Assembly: GCF_902833645.1 (NCBI RefSeq)
Contig: NZ_CADFGE010000002.1
Coordinates: 375,158 to 439,157 of the forward strand
Origin: Paraburkholderia fungorum
GTDB taxonomy: Bacteria; Pseudomonadota; Gammaproteobacteria; Burkholderiales; Burkholderiaceae
Reading direction: 5' to 3'
DNA length: 64,000 bases
In this document: in pieces, positions 28,393-37,464 of the stretch
Position numbering within the stretch: the stretch's first letter is position 1
Layout of the letters: every line of letters begins with the position of its first letter
The notes under the pieces: generated by a model
The model's database searches: none
The model's input: only the letters and a program-made list of their open reading frames with translations
Told to the model about the DNA's origin: nothing
Program-made: the position numbers and the translations under genes

Positions 28393-28717
28393 CTGCGCTG
28401 CCCCGTGAAAAATTAGCCAAATAATTTCATGAAAAAATAGCAGTTATTTTTCACGATGGCAAGCAGACAGTAGAACTGTCGTATCGCGCCGGACCATCCG
28501 GGAGCACGATGAAGCACGTCACACGGCGTCGATTTCAGGCGTCGATTGGAAGCAGCGTGAGGTGCGAGGGTGCACGCGCGACGCCGCGTTGATATCCTGC
28601 ATCCGGTGCGGGGTCTCTTCGTGATGGATCTGCCCGACGAGATTCCGGCCGGCAAGCACGTATTTCAACGCCGGGCGTTTCAGCCAGATGGTCCATGGAT
28701 AAACAGTGAGGACAAAA
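28393..28717. other. 325-bp divergent intergenic region
   Basis: This region lies between the divergent PuuB-like and OsmC genes. The first 65 bases are strikingly AT-rich and contain two inverted repeats, listed separately. The remainder, 28460-28717, shows no gene I can support. Confidence 0.5.
28433..28451. promoter_or_regulatory. AT-rich inverted repeat upstream of puuB-like gene
   Basis: A perfect 7-base inverted repeat, AAAAATA with TATTTTT, separated by GCAGT. It lies 40-60 bases upstream of the PuuB-like start. A weaker repeat (AATTA and TAATT around a 7-base spacer) lies between it and the gene. The PuuR-like protein of the same cluster is a plausible binder, which is inference only. 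Confidence 0.4.
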
Positions 28718-29119
28718 ATGACTCTCGCGATCGCAAGCGCCATCTCGGACGCAGACGCGCCCAACTATGTCGTCAAAGTCGATGCGGGCACACACAGCCT
28801 GCTCGGTGATGAAGGGCCGCGAGAAGGCGGCCAGGATAGCGGCCCGGCGCCGTTCGAATTCGTGCTCTCGGGTCTCGCGGCATGCACGGCCGCCACGCTG
28901 CGGATGTACATGCAGAGAAAGGCCTGGCCGGGCGGCCGGATCAAGGTCGACACGGAATTGCACGTCGAGCGCGACGGCGGTCAATTCATTCGGCGCACCG
29001 TCTCGGTAGAGGGCCCGCTCGACGATAGCCAGCGCAACCGCCTCGCCGAGATCTGCGAGAAAACGCCGGTCACCTTGTTCATCAAACGGGGCACCCGGAT
29101 CGACACGACCATGCAGTGA
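28718..29119 (+). CDS. OsmC-family redox protein
   Basis: A 133-residue peroxide-handling protein. Both family cysteines are present (GLAACTAATLRMY and AEICEKTPV), as is the PFEFVLSGLA helix start. It should reduce organic or lipid hydroperoxides in the cytoplasm using reduced lipoyl or thiol partners. GAGG lies seven bases before the ATG at 28718. Transcribed away from the Puu cluster, whose oxidase makes H2O2, so a protective role is conceivable. Confidence 0.87.
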   Translation: MTLAIASAISDADAPNYVVKVDAGTHSLLGDEGPREGGQDSGPAPFEFVLSGLAACTAATLRMYMQRKAWPGGRIKVDTELHVERDGGQFIRRTVSVEGPLDDSQRNRLAEICEKTPVTLFIKRGTRIDTTMQ

Positions 29120-29122
29120 CGC

Positions 29123-29767
29123 TCAGCCGCCCTCTTTCATCTGCTTCAGAATCTTATAGACGGTGGCGCGCCCCATGGTCAGCACGGCGGCCACATAGTT
29201 CGCGGAACTGCGGCCGCGAAACGCGCCTTGCGCGTGCAGCGCCTCGACGATTTCCCGCTTGTGCTCGCGCGTGAGCGCATTGATGCCGATTTGCCGCTCG
29301 CGCAGCCACGTGTGCAGGAACGTGTTGATGCGGTCCTGCCAGTCGTCGCGGAACAGTTCCTCCGCGGGCGCGGCGCTCAGATTGCCGCCCTTGATGAACA
29401 GATCGAGCGTGGAGCGTACATCTTCGAACACCGCGATGTTGAAGTTGACGCACAGCATGCCGGCCGGCTTGCCTTCGTCGTCGAACAGGATATTGCTGAC
29501 GCAGCGCATACGCCGGCCGTCCCAGTTCAGCTTCTCGTAGGGCCCGATCGTCCGGCCCCGCGCCGCATAGTGGACTTCATCGAGCACCGACGGGCCGCCG
29601 ACTTCGAGCTTCGACAGGTTGTTCACGAGATACGCGATCGTCTGGTCGCGCAGGTCGTGAATCACGACTTCGGCACAGGGGTAGAACAGCGCCGCGATAC
29701 CGTCGGCGATGGATGCGTAGCGCTCCAGCAGCAGATCTTTCACGGGAGAGACGGTTGTCTTGCGCAT
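29123..29767 (-). CDS. YheO/DauR-like PAS-HTH transcriptional regulator
   Basis: A 214-residue regulator with an N-terminal YheO-type PAS domain (ALFYPCAEVVIHDLRDQTIA, residues 24-43) and a C-terminal helix-turn-helix of the DauR type (YVAAVLTMGRATVYKILKQM). DauR controls D-arginine use in Pseudomonas, so an amino-acid or amine ligand is possible. The ATG at 29767 is chosen because the protein family begins near this point; upstream in-frame sequence looks non-coding. No clear ribosome binding site. Confidence 0.82.
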   Translation of the reverse strand: MRKTTVSPVKDLLLERYASIADGIAALFYPCAEVVIHDLRDQTIAYLVNNLSKLEVGGPSVLDEVHYAARGRTIGPYEKLNWDGRRMRCVSNILFDDEGKPAGMLCVNFNIAVFEDVRSTLDLFIKGGNLSAAPAEELFRDDWQDRINTFLHTWLRERQIGINALTREHKREIVEALHAQGAFRGRSSANYVAAVLTMGRATVYKILKQMKEGG

Positions 29768-30126
29768 TGATGAATCGCAGTGTTCGAGGGATGCGGCGCC
29801 GCTTGTGCTCCGAAGAGCCAGGCAAGGCGCCGGGGTTATGGCCGTCAGGCGCGGCAAGCACAACGCTGCCCGGCAGCGAGGCGCAATAACATGCAATAAC
29901 GCGCCATTGTAACGACCCCACTCGACGACCGCGACCGCCACGGCATGAGGGACTGCGCCGCGCGGTTTTATTGCGGGGCCGCATCGCGCGCAGCGCTTTG
30001 ATGGGCGTTCAACCAGACGATTTCCTCGGGTTCCCGTTGTTGCATCCGCACCGAAGCATTTTTGTCCGCGTGGCGGGCGCTTTTTTTTCGTGCGATAAAA
30101 GAATCTACCCTTTCACGGAGCAACAG

Positions 30127-30345
30127 ATGGCCACGCTCGAAGCATTTCGCGCCGTGCTCGATGATGAAGGCACGCCGGAAATCATTCGCAACCACATCAT
30201 CGATTCCCTGCAATACACGCTGCGCAATCACGGGCAGATTTTTACGTCGAAGGAAGTCGAATGGCTGGCCGGCTGGGATGACGCACGCATTCCGCTCGCC
30301 GCTTCACGCGAGTTGCAGAAGCGCGTCGCCGAAACGACCCGCTGA
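30127..30345 (+). CDS. Small conserved-looking hypothetical protein
   Basis: A 72-residue acidic protein of mostly helical character (LEAFRAVLDDEGTPEIIRNH, later FTSKEVEWLAGWDDARIPLA). GGAG lies seven bases before the ATG. I do not recognise the family. Codon use matches the neighbours, and the AT-rich stretch just upstream (30058-30115) looks like a promoter region. Confidence 0.65.
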   Translation: MATLEAFRAVLDDEGTPEIIRNHIIDSLQYTLRNHGQIFTSKEVEWLAGWDDARIPLAASRELQKRVAETTR

Positions 30346-30882
30346 GACCCGCCTTTATCCTCCCGGCGCCGTCTCGGGCGCGGCGCGCCGGTCCGCTGCC
30401 GGCGCCCCGTCCGCAGCAGCCTTTTCTCGCCCAACGCCCCGCCAGTTGGGCGGTTTGCCCGCGCACGGAACTTTTTGCTATCCAATTAGCCCCATTTAGT
30501 GCATCATATTGGAATGGCTGTATTCCGCATCCGTAACACCGGCAGTATCAAGCACAGTTTCAATTGGCGTCTCCGCACCACCCCCGACTGTTCGACCGCC
30601 GCCTGTCGGCGATCCCGTCACTCCGGCAATGCGCCGCCTGCATTCGCCGTCGCGAGTTGTGCAGCTGAGTAGTTCATTTACGCGCCCGATGTCTGCGCGA
30701 CATCAGCGTGTTTCTTCTCCATCGAATCCGCGATTTTGCGCGGCCGCGCTCATGCCCTTGCCATTGGGCCTGTGCCAACCCTTTTCCATGGCGGCGCGCC
30801 CCAAGGTGCAGCGCTGCCCGGCCTGTTGTGCCGCGCGTAACACGCGTGACACGGGGGCCACGTAATACAGGACACGTGCTTC
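30346..30882. other. 537-bp stretch without a supportable gene
   Basis: Open frames here are short, overlapping and compositionally unlike the neighbours. The segment 30470-30530 is AT-rich and could contain a promoter (TTGCTATCC and downstream AT-rich bases). A small RNA or a leader for the next gene is possible, but nothing in the sequence identifies one. Confidence 0.45.
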
Positions 30883-31164
30883 ATGAATTCAGCTATCAAG
30901 ACGTACAAGGGTTACGAAATTCACCCGCTCGTCTATCCGCGCCGCCCGGCGGACGGTCAAACGAGCCGCAATCCGGACGCAGGCTACGACGCGTCGGTGC
31001 GCATCTGCCGCGTTGGCGCCAATCCGGCGGCCGACGGGCGTGTGTTCCGTCTGCAGTACCTGTTTCCGTTCGACGGCACGGGCAAGGCGCGCATTGCGTG
31101 CATGGCCCACGCCGAGCAATTGATCGACGGCCGCGTAGACGGCCAGTCCGTCGCCGATCTTTGA
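30883..31164 (+). CDS. Hypothetical protein
   Basis: A 93-residue protein beginning [20 protein letters not shown], with a mixed beta character and a [20 protein letters not shown] core. It has no signal peptide or membrane segment. AGGA lies 12 bases before the ATG, rather far. I do not recognise the family, although the sequence has the composition of a real protein. Confidence 0.65.
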   Translation: MNSAIKTYKGYEIHPLVYPRRPADGQTSRNPDAGYDASVRICRVGANPAADGRVFRLQYLFPFDGTGKARIACMAHAEQLIDGRVDGQSVADL

Positions 31165-31294
31165 GCGGTACTATCAGCGAATCTGCTGGTGCCGCAGCAG
31201 TTGGCCCGAAAGCCAGCTGTCAACCGTATCAGATGTTGCGCCGGGCTTGACCGCGTGGCCAACACCCACTTATCCCATCGACCAGGAGTTATGC

Positions 31295-31567
31295 ATGGCG
31301 AAAGAAGAACTGCTTGAACTTGACGGTATCGTCGACGAAGTACTTCCGGATAGTCGTTACCGCGTGACGCTCGACAACGGCGTCGTGGTTGGCGCTTACG
31401 CATCCGGGCGCATGCGCAAGAATCACATCCGTATTCTCGCGGGCGACCGCGTGACGCTGGAACTGTCGGTTTACGATCTGACCAAAGGCCGGATCAATTT
31501 CCGTCACAAAGACGAGCGCGCCACCGGTGGCGGCGGCGCACGCAATACGCAATTCCGTCGCCGTTAA
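31295..31567 (+). CDS. infA: Translation initiation factor IF-1, long form
   Basis: A 90-residue OB-fold protein. IF-1 signatures are present: [20 protein letters not shown], the FRVTL-like [28 protein letters not shown] and [17 protein letters not shown] lies before the ATG. Standard IF-1 is about 72 residues; this one carries an extra glycine/arginine-rich tail and is outside a ribosomal protein operon. That fits the accessory second IF-1 of betaproteobacteria, perhaps cold- or stress-expressed. Confidence 0.92.
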   Translation: MAKEELLELDGIVDEVLPDSRYRVTLDNGVVVGAYASGRMRKNHIRILAGDRVTLELSVYDLTKGRINFRHKDERATGGGGARNTQFRRR

Positions 31568-31766
31568 AACTGGCGGCACGCTGACCGTTCATCGATCTGC
31601 TTCGTGACCGGTCAACGCGTGGTGAACTGTTGTTGTCTGGTTGTTCGCGAAGCCTTTCGCGCGCCTTCTCCGGCTTGAATCATTGACTCGAGCCTGAGCG
31701 GCGCGCCTCGGCGCCGCACACGTCACGCCCTCTTTATCTGCGCTTCCCTGCGCTTTCCGTGCCTTC

Positions 31767-32510
31767 CTACGCCCCGAACACCGCAACGAGATCCTCTCCG
31801 GCGGCGCTCTTGCGCGCCTGCTCGACCACCCGCTCTTCCAGTTCCGACAGATGCTCCCGCATCGCCGCGAGTGCCGCATGCAGGTCTCCCGCATCGAGCG
31901 CTTCAATAATCTGCCTGTGCTCGTCCGCCGAGCAGGTCGAGCCCTTCGACGGATCGAACAACGCCTTGTAAAGCTCGGTCTTCGCGACCAGTTGACCTAC
32001 CAGGCCAAGCAATTCCGTACCACCCGCGAGCTCGGTCAGCAACACATGAAACTGGCCCGCGAGCCTCACGGATGCGTCGACCGCGCCCGCTCGTGACGCC
32101 TTCTCCTCGCCACGCACATGCGCGCGCAGGCGGCGCTTGTGAGCCGCACTCAAACTCCCGCACAAAGCCGCGACTATGCCGGCCTCGACGATCTGCCGGG
32201 CGCGATACACCTGCCGAATATCTTCCTCCGACGGCGACGGCACAAACGCGCCGCGATTCGCCTCGAGCACCAGCTTGCCCTCGAAACCCAGCCGCGCGAG
32301 CACCTTGCGCAACGCGCCACGCGTGCAACCAAACGCGGCAGCGAGATCGCGCTCGACCAGTTGCGCGCCCGGCCGCAAACGGCCTTGCAACAGCGCCGCC
32401 GTAATCGACGCGTAAATGCGCTCTTCGATCGTGACAGGGTCGTCTTCGATCACGGTGTGAAGAGGCGTTTCTGTAGCGGCAGACGATGCACTTCGGGAAC
32501 GTGGGGCCAT
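31767..32510 (-). CDS. GntR-family (FCD-type) transcriptional regulator
   Basis: A 247-residue regulator. The winged helix occupies about residues 30-95 (EERIYASITAALLQGRLRPG and TRGALRKVLARLGFEGKL). An all-helical FCD effector domain follows, with metal-ligand-type histidines (GQFHVLL, ADEHRQI, MREHLSEL). It is divergent from the MFS gene, and the palindrome at 32623-32638 between them is the likely operator. The start at 32510 lacks a clear Shine-Dalgarno. Confidence 0.87.
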   Translation of the reverse strand: MAPRSRSASSAATETPLHTVIEDDPVTIEERIYASITAALLQGRLRPGAQLVERDLAAAFGCTRGALRKVLARLGFEGKLVLEANRGAFVPSPSEEDIRQVYRARQIVEAGIVAALCGSLSAAHKRRLRAHVRGEEKASRAGAVDASVRLAGQFHVLLTELAGGTELLGLVGQLVAKTELYKALFDPSKGSTCSADEHRQIIEALDAGDLHAALAAMREHLSELEERVVEQARKSAAGEDLVAVFGA

Positions 32511-32620
32511 GAATTCAGTAACGGAAATGGAGCGATGTCGCCGGGCATTGTAGCGATGGCGCACGACCAGCGCCATGTGTTCACGGCGCGGCTACACGGC
32601 AGCCTATACCAGGAATCACA

Positions 32621-32649
32621 AAAAATGGTTAACCATTTAATGATACTAT
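32621..32649 (+). promoter_or_regulatory. MFS promoter with embedded 16-bp palindromic operator
   Basis: AAATGGTTAACCATTT at 32623-32638 is a perfect 16-base palindrome of the TGGT-N2-ACCA type used by many FCD-class GntR proteins. It is followed by an extended -10 element, TG-A-TACTAT, at 32641-32649, so a bound repressor would cover the spacer and -35 region. It lies between the divergent GntR and MFS genes. Confidence 0.7.
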
Positions 32650-32671
32650 TGTTGACCAAAATAGGTCTCGG

Positions 32672-34018
32672 ATGAACTTTTCGTTCTCTTCGACACGCTG
32701 TTCCAGCCATGCCGCCAAAGTCGCGCAGCTTTTTTGCGCTTACCGGCAGCGTCCACCTCTCGCCTCCAGGTCCATTGTGAATTCGCACTCCAGCGCCACT
32801 TCAGCCCGTGCCGACGCCCCCCCTGCATCCCACGCGCTGACGTGGCGTGATGCCTTGTGGCTGGGCGTGATCGTGGTGATCGGCATCAATTTGCGGCCCT
32901 TGCTGACGTCGATCAGCCCATTGATGACGACGATCCGTGCGGCAACCGGTCTGAGCTTCTACGGCGCGTCATTGCTGACGAGCCTGCCGGTTGTCGCGAT
33001 GGGCATCGGCGCGTTCGGTGCCGGCGCGCTGACCCGTACGGTCGGCGAGACGCGCGGTGTCGCGCTCGGTTTGCTGGCGATCGGCCTGGCTTGCGGCGCG
33101 CGCTGGGCGACGGCCGCAAGCGGCGCCGGCCTGTTGTTCACGGCTGCGCTGGCGGGCGTCGGTGTCGCGGCGATTCAGGCCCTGCTGCCCGCGGTCATGA
33201 AGCAGCGCTTCCATACGCGGGTGCCGTTGGCGATGGGCGTCTTCTCGGCATCGATCATGGGTGGCGGCGGACTGGGGGCGCGCCTGAGTCCATGGGTGAG
33301 CAACGCGATGGGATCGTGGCATGCAGGGCTCGCGGTATGGGCTATTCCTGCGCTGATCGCACTGATCTGCTGGTTGGGTCTGAATCTTCGGTCTTCGGCC
33401 GGGGTTGCAGCACAGTCCGCTGTCACGCGTCCCGTGGCGCCTCTTTTGTGGCGCAAACGGCGCGCGTGGACACTTGGCCTCTACTTCGGCATCGTCAACG
33501 GTGGCTACACGACGCTCGTCGCGTGGTTGCCCGCGTTTTACCAGCAGCGTGGCGTGAGTGTCACGGATAGCGGCTCGTTGCTTGCCAGCATGACGATGTT
33601 TCAGGCAGCAGCAGCCTTATTGCTTCCGCTGGCCGCAGCGCCATTCCGGGACCGGCGGCCGTGGCTGGTTCTGGGCTTGTCCGCCCAATTCGTCGGCTTG
33701 CTCGGATTGATCCTATGGCCCGATGCGGCGCCATTGGTCTGGGTCGGCGTTGCCGGCGCCGGACTTGGCGGGACGTTCTCGTTGACGCTCGTGACCGCCA
33801 TGGATCATTCGGCCGATCATCGCGTCGCGGGAAAGCTGGTCGCGTTCACTCAGGGTGTCGGGTTTATCGTCGCCGCCGTCGCGCCCGTTTTTGCCGGCAT
33901 CGTTCGCGGCTGGAGCGGCGGGTTTGGGGCTGCATGGATCATGCTCGCCGTCAGCATAGCCGCCATGATTGCAGTCAGTTGCCTGTTCTCGCCTCGCAGT
34001 TACGCGCGGTGGTATTGA
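32672..34018 (+). CDS. MFS transporter, CynX/NimT type
   Basis: A 448-residue carrier with twelve hydrophobic segments, resembling the cyanate/2-nitroimidazole transporter family (LRPLLTSISPLMTTIRAATG at the start of TM1-2, and GVAAIQALLPAVMKQRF). The first 50 residues are non-hydrophobic. The ATG at 32672 lies 16 bases after the predicted transcript start; a GTG at 32777 would remove most of the N-terminal extension. The divergent GntR protein is the probable repressor. Substrate unknown. Confidence 0.83.
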   Translation: MNFSFSSTRCSSHAAKVAQLFCAYRQRPPLASRSIVNSHSSATSARADAPPASHALTWRDALWLGVIVVIGINLRPLLTSISPLMTTIRAATGLSFYGASLLTSLPVVAMGIGAFGAGALTRTVGETRGVALGLLAIGLACGARWATAASGAGLLFTAALAGVGVAAIQALLPAVMKQRFHTRVPLAMGVFSASIMGGGGLGARLSPWVSNAMGSWHAGLAVWAIPALIALICWLGLNLRSSAGVAAQSAVTRPVAPLLWRKRRAWTLGLYFGIVNGGYTTLVAWLPAFYQQRGVSVTDSGSLLASMTMFQAAAALLLPLAAAPFRDRRPWLVLGLSAQFVGLLGLILWPDAAPLVWVGVAGAGLGGTFSLTLVTAMDHSADHRVAGKLVAFTQGVGFIVAAVAPVFAGIVRGWSGGFGAAWIMLAVSIAAMIAVSCLFSPRSYARWY

Positions 34019-34284
34019 TCAGCGCACGCGTTCGCTTTCGCTGCTTTGCCCGGTCGGGCGTCATCGCAAAACTGGCCGCCGGCATGAAGAGTGCGTGCTG
34101 CGGTGCGGGTGTGGCGTGATATGGCGCCCCGCTTCGGTGCACACCCCACGGACGCACCGCGCAAGTGCAGCCGCCTTTGCCGGCACCGCAGATAAGCCCG
34201 TGATTGCGTGAGCTTCGCCGTGGTTGGCCGGCACTGGCATACAGGTTGCTTTATCGATTGTCAGCCGTCGATAAACCCTCCCCC

Positions 34285-34860
34285 ATGCTGCGTGTTCTTC
34301 TCGTTACCGATACCGACAAGCCGATAGGCGATCTGCGCGACGCACTCGCACGACTTGGCTACGAGATGCTGGCCGGCACGGCGACGCCGCAAGCGCTGCA
34401 CCGCGTGGTGCAGAGCGAACGGCCGGACGTCATCATCATCGATACGGAATCGCCGTCGCGCGATACGCTCGAACAGCTCGCGGTGATGAATGCCACCGCA
34501 CCCCGCCCGGTGCTGATGTTCAGCCACGACGCGAACCAGCAACTGATTCGCGACGCGGTGGGCGCGGGCGTCACCGCCTATCTCGTCGAAGGTCTCGCCA
34601 CGGAACGGCTCGCGCCGATTCTCGAAGTGGCGCTCGCACGCTTTGCGCAGGAGTCGCAGCTACGCGAACGGCTCGCGCAAGTCGAAAGCGAACTCACCGA
34701 ACGCAAGCTGATCGATCGCGCCAAACGCCTGCTGATGGATCAACAGAAGATCACCGAACACGCTGCGTACGCCAACCTGCGCAAACGCGCAATGAACCAG
34801 GGCGTCAAACTCGCCGAAGTCGCGCGTGCTGTTATCGCGTCGGCGGAATCGCTCAAATGA
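34285..34860 (+). CDS. nasT: NasT-like ANTAR response regulator (nitrate/nitrite antiterminator)
   Basis: A 191-residue protein: an N-terminal pseudo-receiver (residues 1-120, with Asp56 in DVIIIDTESPS) and a C-terminal ANTAR RNA-binding domain (about 130-185, RAKRLLMDQQKITEHAAYAN). NasT binds leader RNA hairpins of nitrate-assimilation mRNAs to prevent termination. The partner NasS-like gene begins ten bases after the stop. No ribosome binding site is obvious. Confidence 0.85.
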   Translation: MLRVLLVTDTDKPIGDLRDALARLGYEMLAGTATPQALHRVVQSERPDVIIIDTESPSRDTLEQLAVMNATAPRPVLMFSHDANQQLIRDAVGAGVTAYLVEGLATERLAPILEVALARFAQESQLRERLAQVESELTERKLIDRAKRLLMDQQKITEHAAYANLRKRAMNQGVKLAEVARAVIASAESLK

Positions 34861-34870
34861 AGCGCCGCTC

Positions 34871-36022
34871 ATGAACTCTGCCGCCTCCGCCTCCTCCTCG
34901 TCCGTGCCCGCACCGCTCGAGAAAACTCATCTTCGGCTCGGTTTCGTCGCACTGTCCGATGCGGCGCCGCTCATCGCCGCCAAGCTGCTCGAATTCGGCC
35001 ACGCCCATGGCCTGACGCTGGAGTTGTGCCGACAGCCGTCATGGGCTGCCGTGCGCGACAAGCTTCTAAGCGGCGATCTCGATGCGGCCCACGTGCTCTA
35101 TGGTCTCGTCTACGGTGTGCAGCTCGGCCTCGGCGGTCCGCAAACGGATATGGCCGTGCTGATGGTGCTCAATCGCAACGGCCAGGCGATTACGCTGTCA
35201 ACGCGCCTCGCCGATGCGTTGGCCGAACACGGCAGCTTACCGAAAGCATTGGCGACGCTCGGCCGCAAGCCGGTGTTCGCGCAGACCTTCCCCACCGGCA
35301 CGCACGCAATGTGGCTGTCGTACTGGCTCGCGTCGCAAGGCGTGCATCCATTGCGCGATATTGAGAGCGTGGTGATTCCCCCACCGCAAATGGTCGCCGC
35401 GCTTTCCGAAGAGAAGCTCGACGGCCTCTGCGTCGGCGAACCATGGAACGCAATGGCGGAAGCGAACGGTGTCGGCAGAACAGTCACTTATACGAGTGAG
35501 GTGTGGCCCGATCATCCCGAGAAAGTGCTGGCATGCCGGCACGATTTTGTCGAGGCGAATCCGAATACCGCGCGCGCCCTCGTCCAGACGATGCTTGAAG
35601 CATGCCGCTGGCTCGACGGCGCCGGACATCGCGAGGAGATCGCACACTGGCTTGCGCGGCCCGAATTCATCGGCATCGATGAAGCGTTGATCGCAGAGCG
35701 CTTAGGCAACGAGATCGCTGCATCGGCGCCGCATGGCCTGCCGGTACGGTTCTTCGACAACGGCGCGGTGAACTACCCGCGCGCCGCCGAGGGCGCCTGG
35801 TTTCTCACGCAGTTCGAACGCTGGGGCATGATCGACGCGCGCGCGGATTACGCGGAAATCGCGGCGCGAATCAATCAGACGCAGTTGTATCGCGAAGCAG
35901 CCGCGCGCGTTGGCGTAGCCGTGCCTGGCGATGAACATGCCCCACGGCTCATCGACGGCAAGGTGTGGGGTAGCGAGACGGTCGCCACCGCGTACGCAAG
36001 GAGCTTCGCTATCCGCGCATAG
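34871..36022 (+). CDS. nasS: NasS-like nitrate-binding regulatory protein
   Basis: A 383-residue homologue of the nitrate/bicarbonate-binding proteins NrtA and CmpA (LRLGFVALSDAAPLIAAKLL start; GGPQTDMAVLMVLNRNGQAI). It has neither a Tat nor a lipoprotein signal, so it should be cytoplasmic. That matches NasS, which holds NasT inactive until nitrate binds. Adjacent permease and ATPase genes are absent, which also argues against transport. The nitrate-reduction genes it controls must lie elsewhere. Confidence 0.82.
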   Translation: MNSAASASSSSVPAPLEKTHLRLGFVALSDAAPLIAAKLLEFGHAHGLTLELCRQPSWAAVRDKLLSGDLDAAHVLYGLVYGVQLGLGGPQTDMAVLMVLNRNGQAITLSTRLADALAEHGSLPKALATLGRKPVFAQTFPTGTHAMWLSYWLASQGVHPLRDIESVVIPPPQMVAALSEEKLDGLCVGEPWNAMAEANGVGRTVTYTSEVWPDHPEKVLACRHDFVEANPNTARALVQTMLEACRWLDGAGHREEIAHWLARPEFIGIDEALIAERLGNEIAASAPHGLPVRFFDNGAVNYPRAAEGAWFLTQFERWGMIDARADYAEIAARINQTQLYREAAARVGVAVPGDEHAPRLIDGKVWGSETVATAYARSFAIRA

Positions 36023-36039
36023 TGATTACAGCGTGGTCA

Positions 36040-37464
36040 TCACGCGAGCGCGGCCTCTAACATCGGAAACCGCACGCTGACCACGAGACCACCACCCGGC
36101 GCCTCACTCAACGCGATCGACGCGCCATGCACGCGCGCAATTTCCCGCACGATCGACAAGCCCAGCCCGCTACCCTCGACCGCTTGCGTCGCCTCACTAC
36201 GATAGAAGCGCTCAAACACCGCGTCGCGTTCGCCGACGTCAATCCCCGGTCCGTTGTCGATCACCTGCAGCAGCGCCTGCCCGGCTTCACATGCAACGCG
36301 TACGGTAATCACTGCCCCATCGCCGGAATAACGAATTGCGTTATCGATCAGATTGCCGACCAGTTCCGCCAGCAGATCGCTCTGCCCCATCACCTCGATA
36401 CGCATGTCCTGTTCGAAGCCGAGATCGATGCCGCGAGCGCGCGCGACCGGCGACCAGTCGAGCGTCACGCTGCGCGCTACCTTGTGCAGCGGCACAGGGG
36501 CATGCTTGACGGTATATCCGCTGTCCGCATCGAGCCGCGAGAGCGACAGCAGTTGCTGCACGATGCGCACCGCCTGCTGCACCGCGCGATTCAGCCGCCG
36601 CAAATGCACGCCGTGCCGCCGGCTGCCGATCGAGGCTTCTTCACCGCCTTCGATATCGCGCAGCGCAAGCTCCGACTCGGCCTGAATGATCGCAAGCGGC
36701 GTCTTCAACTGATGCGCGGCGTCGTTGAAAAATCGCCTGCGCGATAACTGCATCAACTGCGTACGGCCAATGTACTGATTGATCGAATCGACCAGCGGCG
36801 CGACTTCGCTCGGCAGGCCCACCGTATCGAGCGGCGTCGGATCGTTCTCGGCACGCGCGGCGACTTTGGCCGACAGGCGGTTCAGCGGCCGCAAGCCGCG
36901 CGCAACCCCCAGCCACACAATGCCTAGCGCAAGCACCACCAGCAGGAATTCCTGTTGCAACGAGCCGATCAGAATTTCGCGTGCCAGCGCCTGGCGCTGT
37001 TCGATTGTTTCGCCGACCCGCACCAGCACCACGCGCGTTTGCGCGCTCGGCACGTCGTGGACCGGCAGCCGCAGCATCGCAACGCGCAGCGGGCGGCCAC
37101 GAAACATGTCGTCGTAAAACTGCACGCTGTAGAGATCGCCAGACGCCTTCGTGCCTGCCGGCAAGTCCGGATAGCCGGTCACCACCCGGCCACCCTCCTC
37201 GCGAATCTGATAGTAGATATTGCCGCCGCCGTTCGATTCGAACATCTCCAGCGCCAGATACGGCAAATCGACTTCGATCTGGGCGTCGCGCAAACGGATG
37301 CCGTCGCGGATCGAGCGCAGCGAAAACTCCAGCGTGCGATCGAAGGCCGCGTGCGCCGCGTTCATTGCGCGTTGATACGTGAGCCATGCATCGAAAGCGA
37401 GTAGCAAAAGCAGGGGCAGCAACAACCAGAGCGCGACACGAACGCGCAGATTCGGCCGCGTCAT
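36040..37464 (-). CDS. Sensor histidine kinase (TctE/QseC-like)
   Basis: A 474-residue inner-membrane kinase. TM1 is residues 10-28, a periplasmic domain of about 140 residues (a 2CSK-N-like sensor) follows, and TM2 is near 172-190. The HisKA box has His251 in FFNDAAHQLKTPLAII, and HATPase motifs are N (LIDNAIRYSG), G1 (DNGPGID) and G2 (GSGLGLSI). The ATG overlaps the response-regulator stop by four bases. TctE kinases usually sense tricarboxylates, but the ABC operon divergent from it suggests a different ligand. Confidence 0.9.
   Translation of the reverse strand: MTRPNLRVRVALWLLLPLLLLLAFDAWLTYQRAMNAAHAAFDRTLEFSLRSIRDGIRLRDAQIEVDLPYLALEMFESNGGGNIYYQIREEGGRVVTGYPDLPAGTKASGDLYSVQFYDDMFRGRPLRVAMLRLPVHDVPSAQTRVVLVRVGETIEQRQALAREILIGSLQQEFLLVVLALGIVWLGVARGLRPLNRLSAKVAARAENDPTPLDTVGLPSEVAPLVDSINQYIGRTQLMQLSRRRFFNDAAHQLKTPLAIIQAESELALRDIEGGEEASIGSRRHGVHLRRLNRAVQQAVRIVQQLLSLSRLDADSGYTVKHAPVPLHKVARSVTLDWSPVARARGIDLGFEQDMRIEVMGQSDLLAELVGNLIDNAIRYSGDGAVITVRVACEAGQALLQVIDNGPGIDVGERDAVFERFYRSEATQAVEGSGLGLSIVREIARVHGASIALSEAPGGGLVVSVRFPMLEAALA

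Noticed and set aside
34871..36022. Periplasmic nitrate or bicarbonate transporter component
   Set aside because: No Tat or lipoprotein signal precedes the domain, and permease and ATPase genes are missing; the adjacent ANTAR gene favours a NasS-type regulator.
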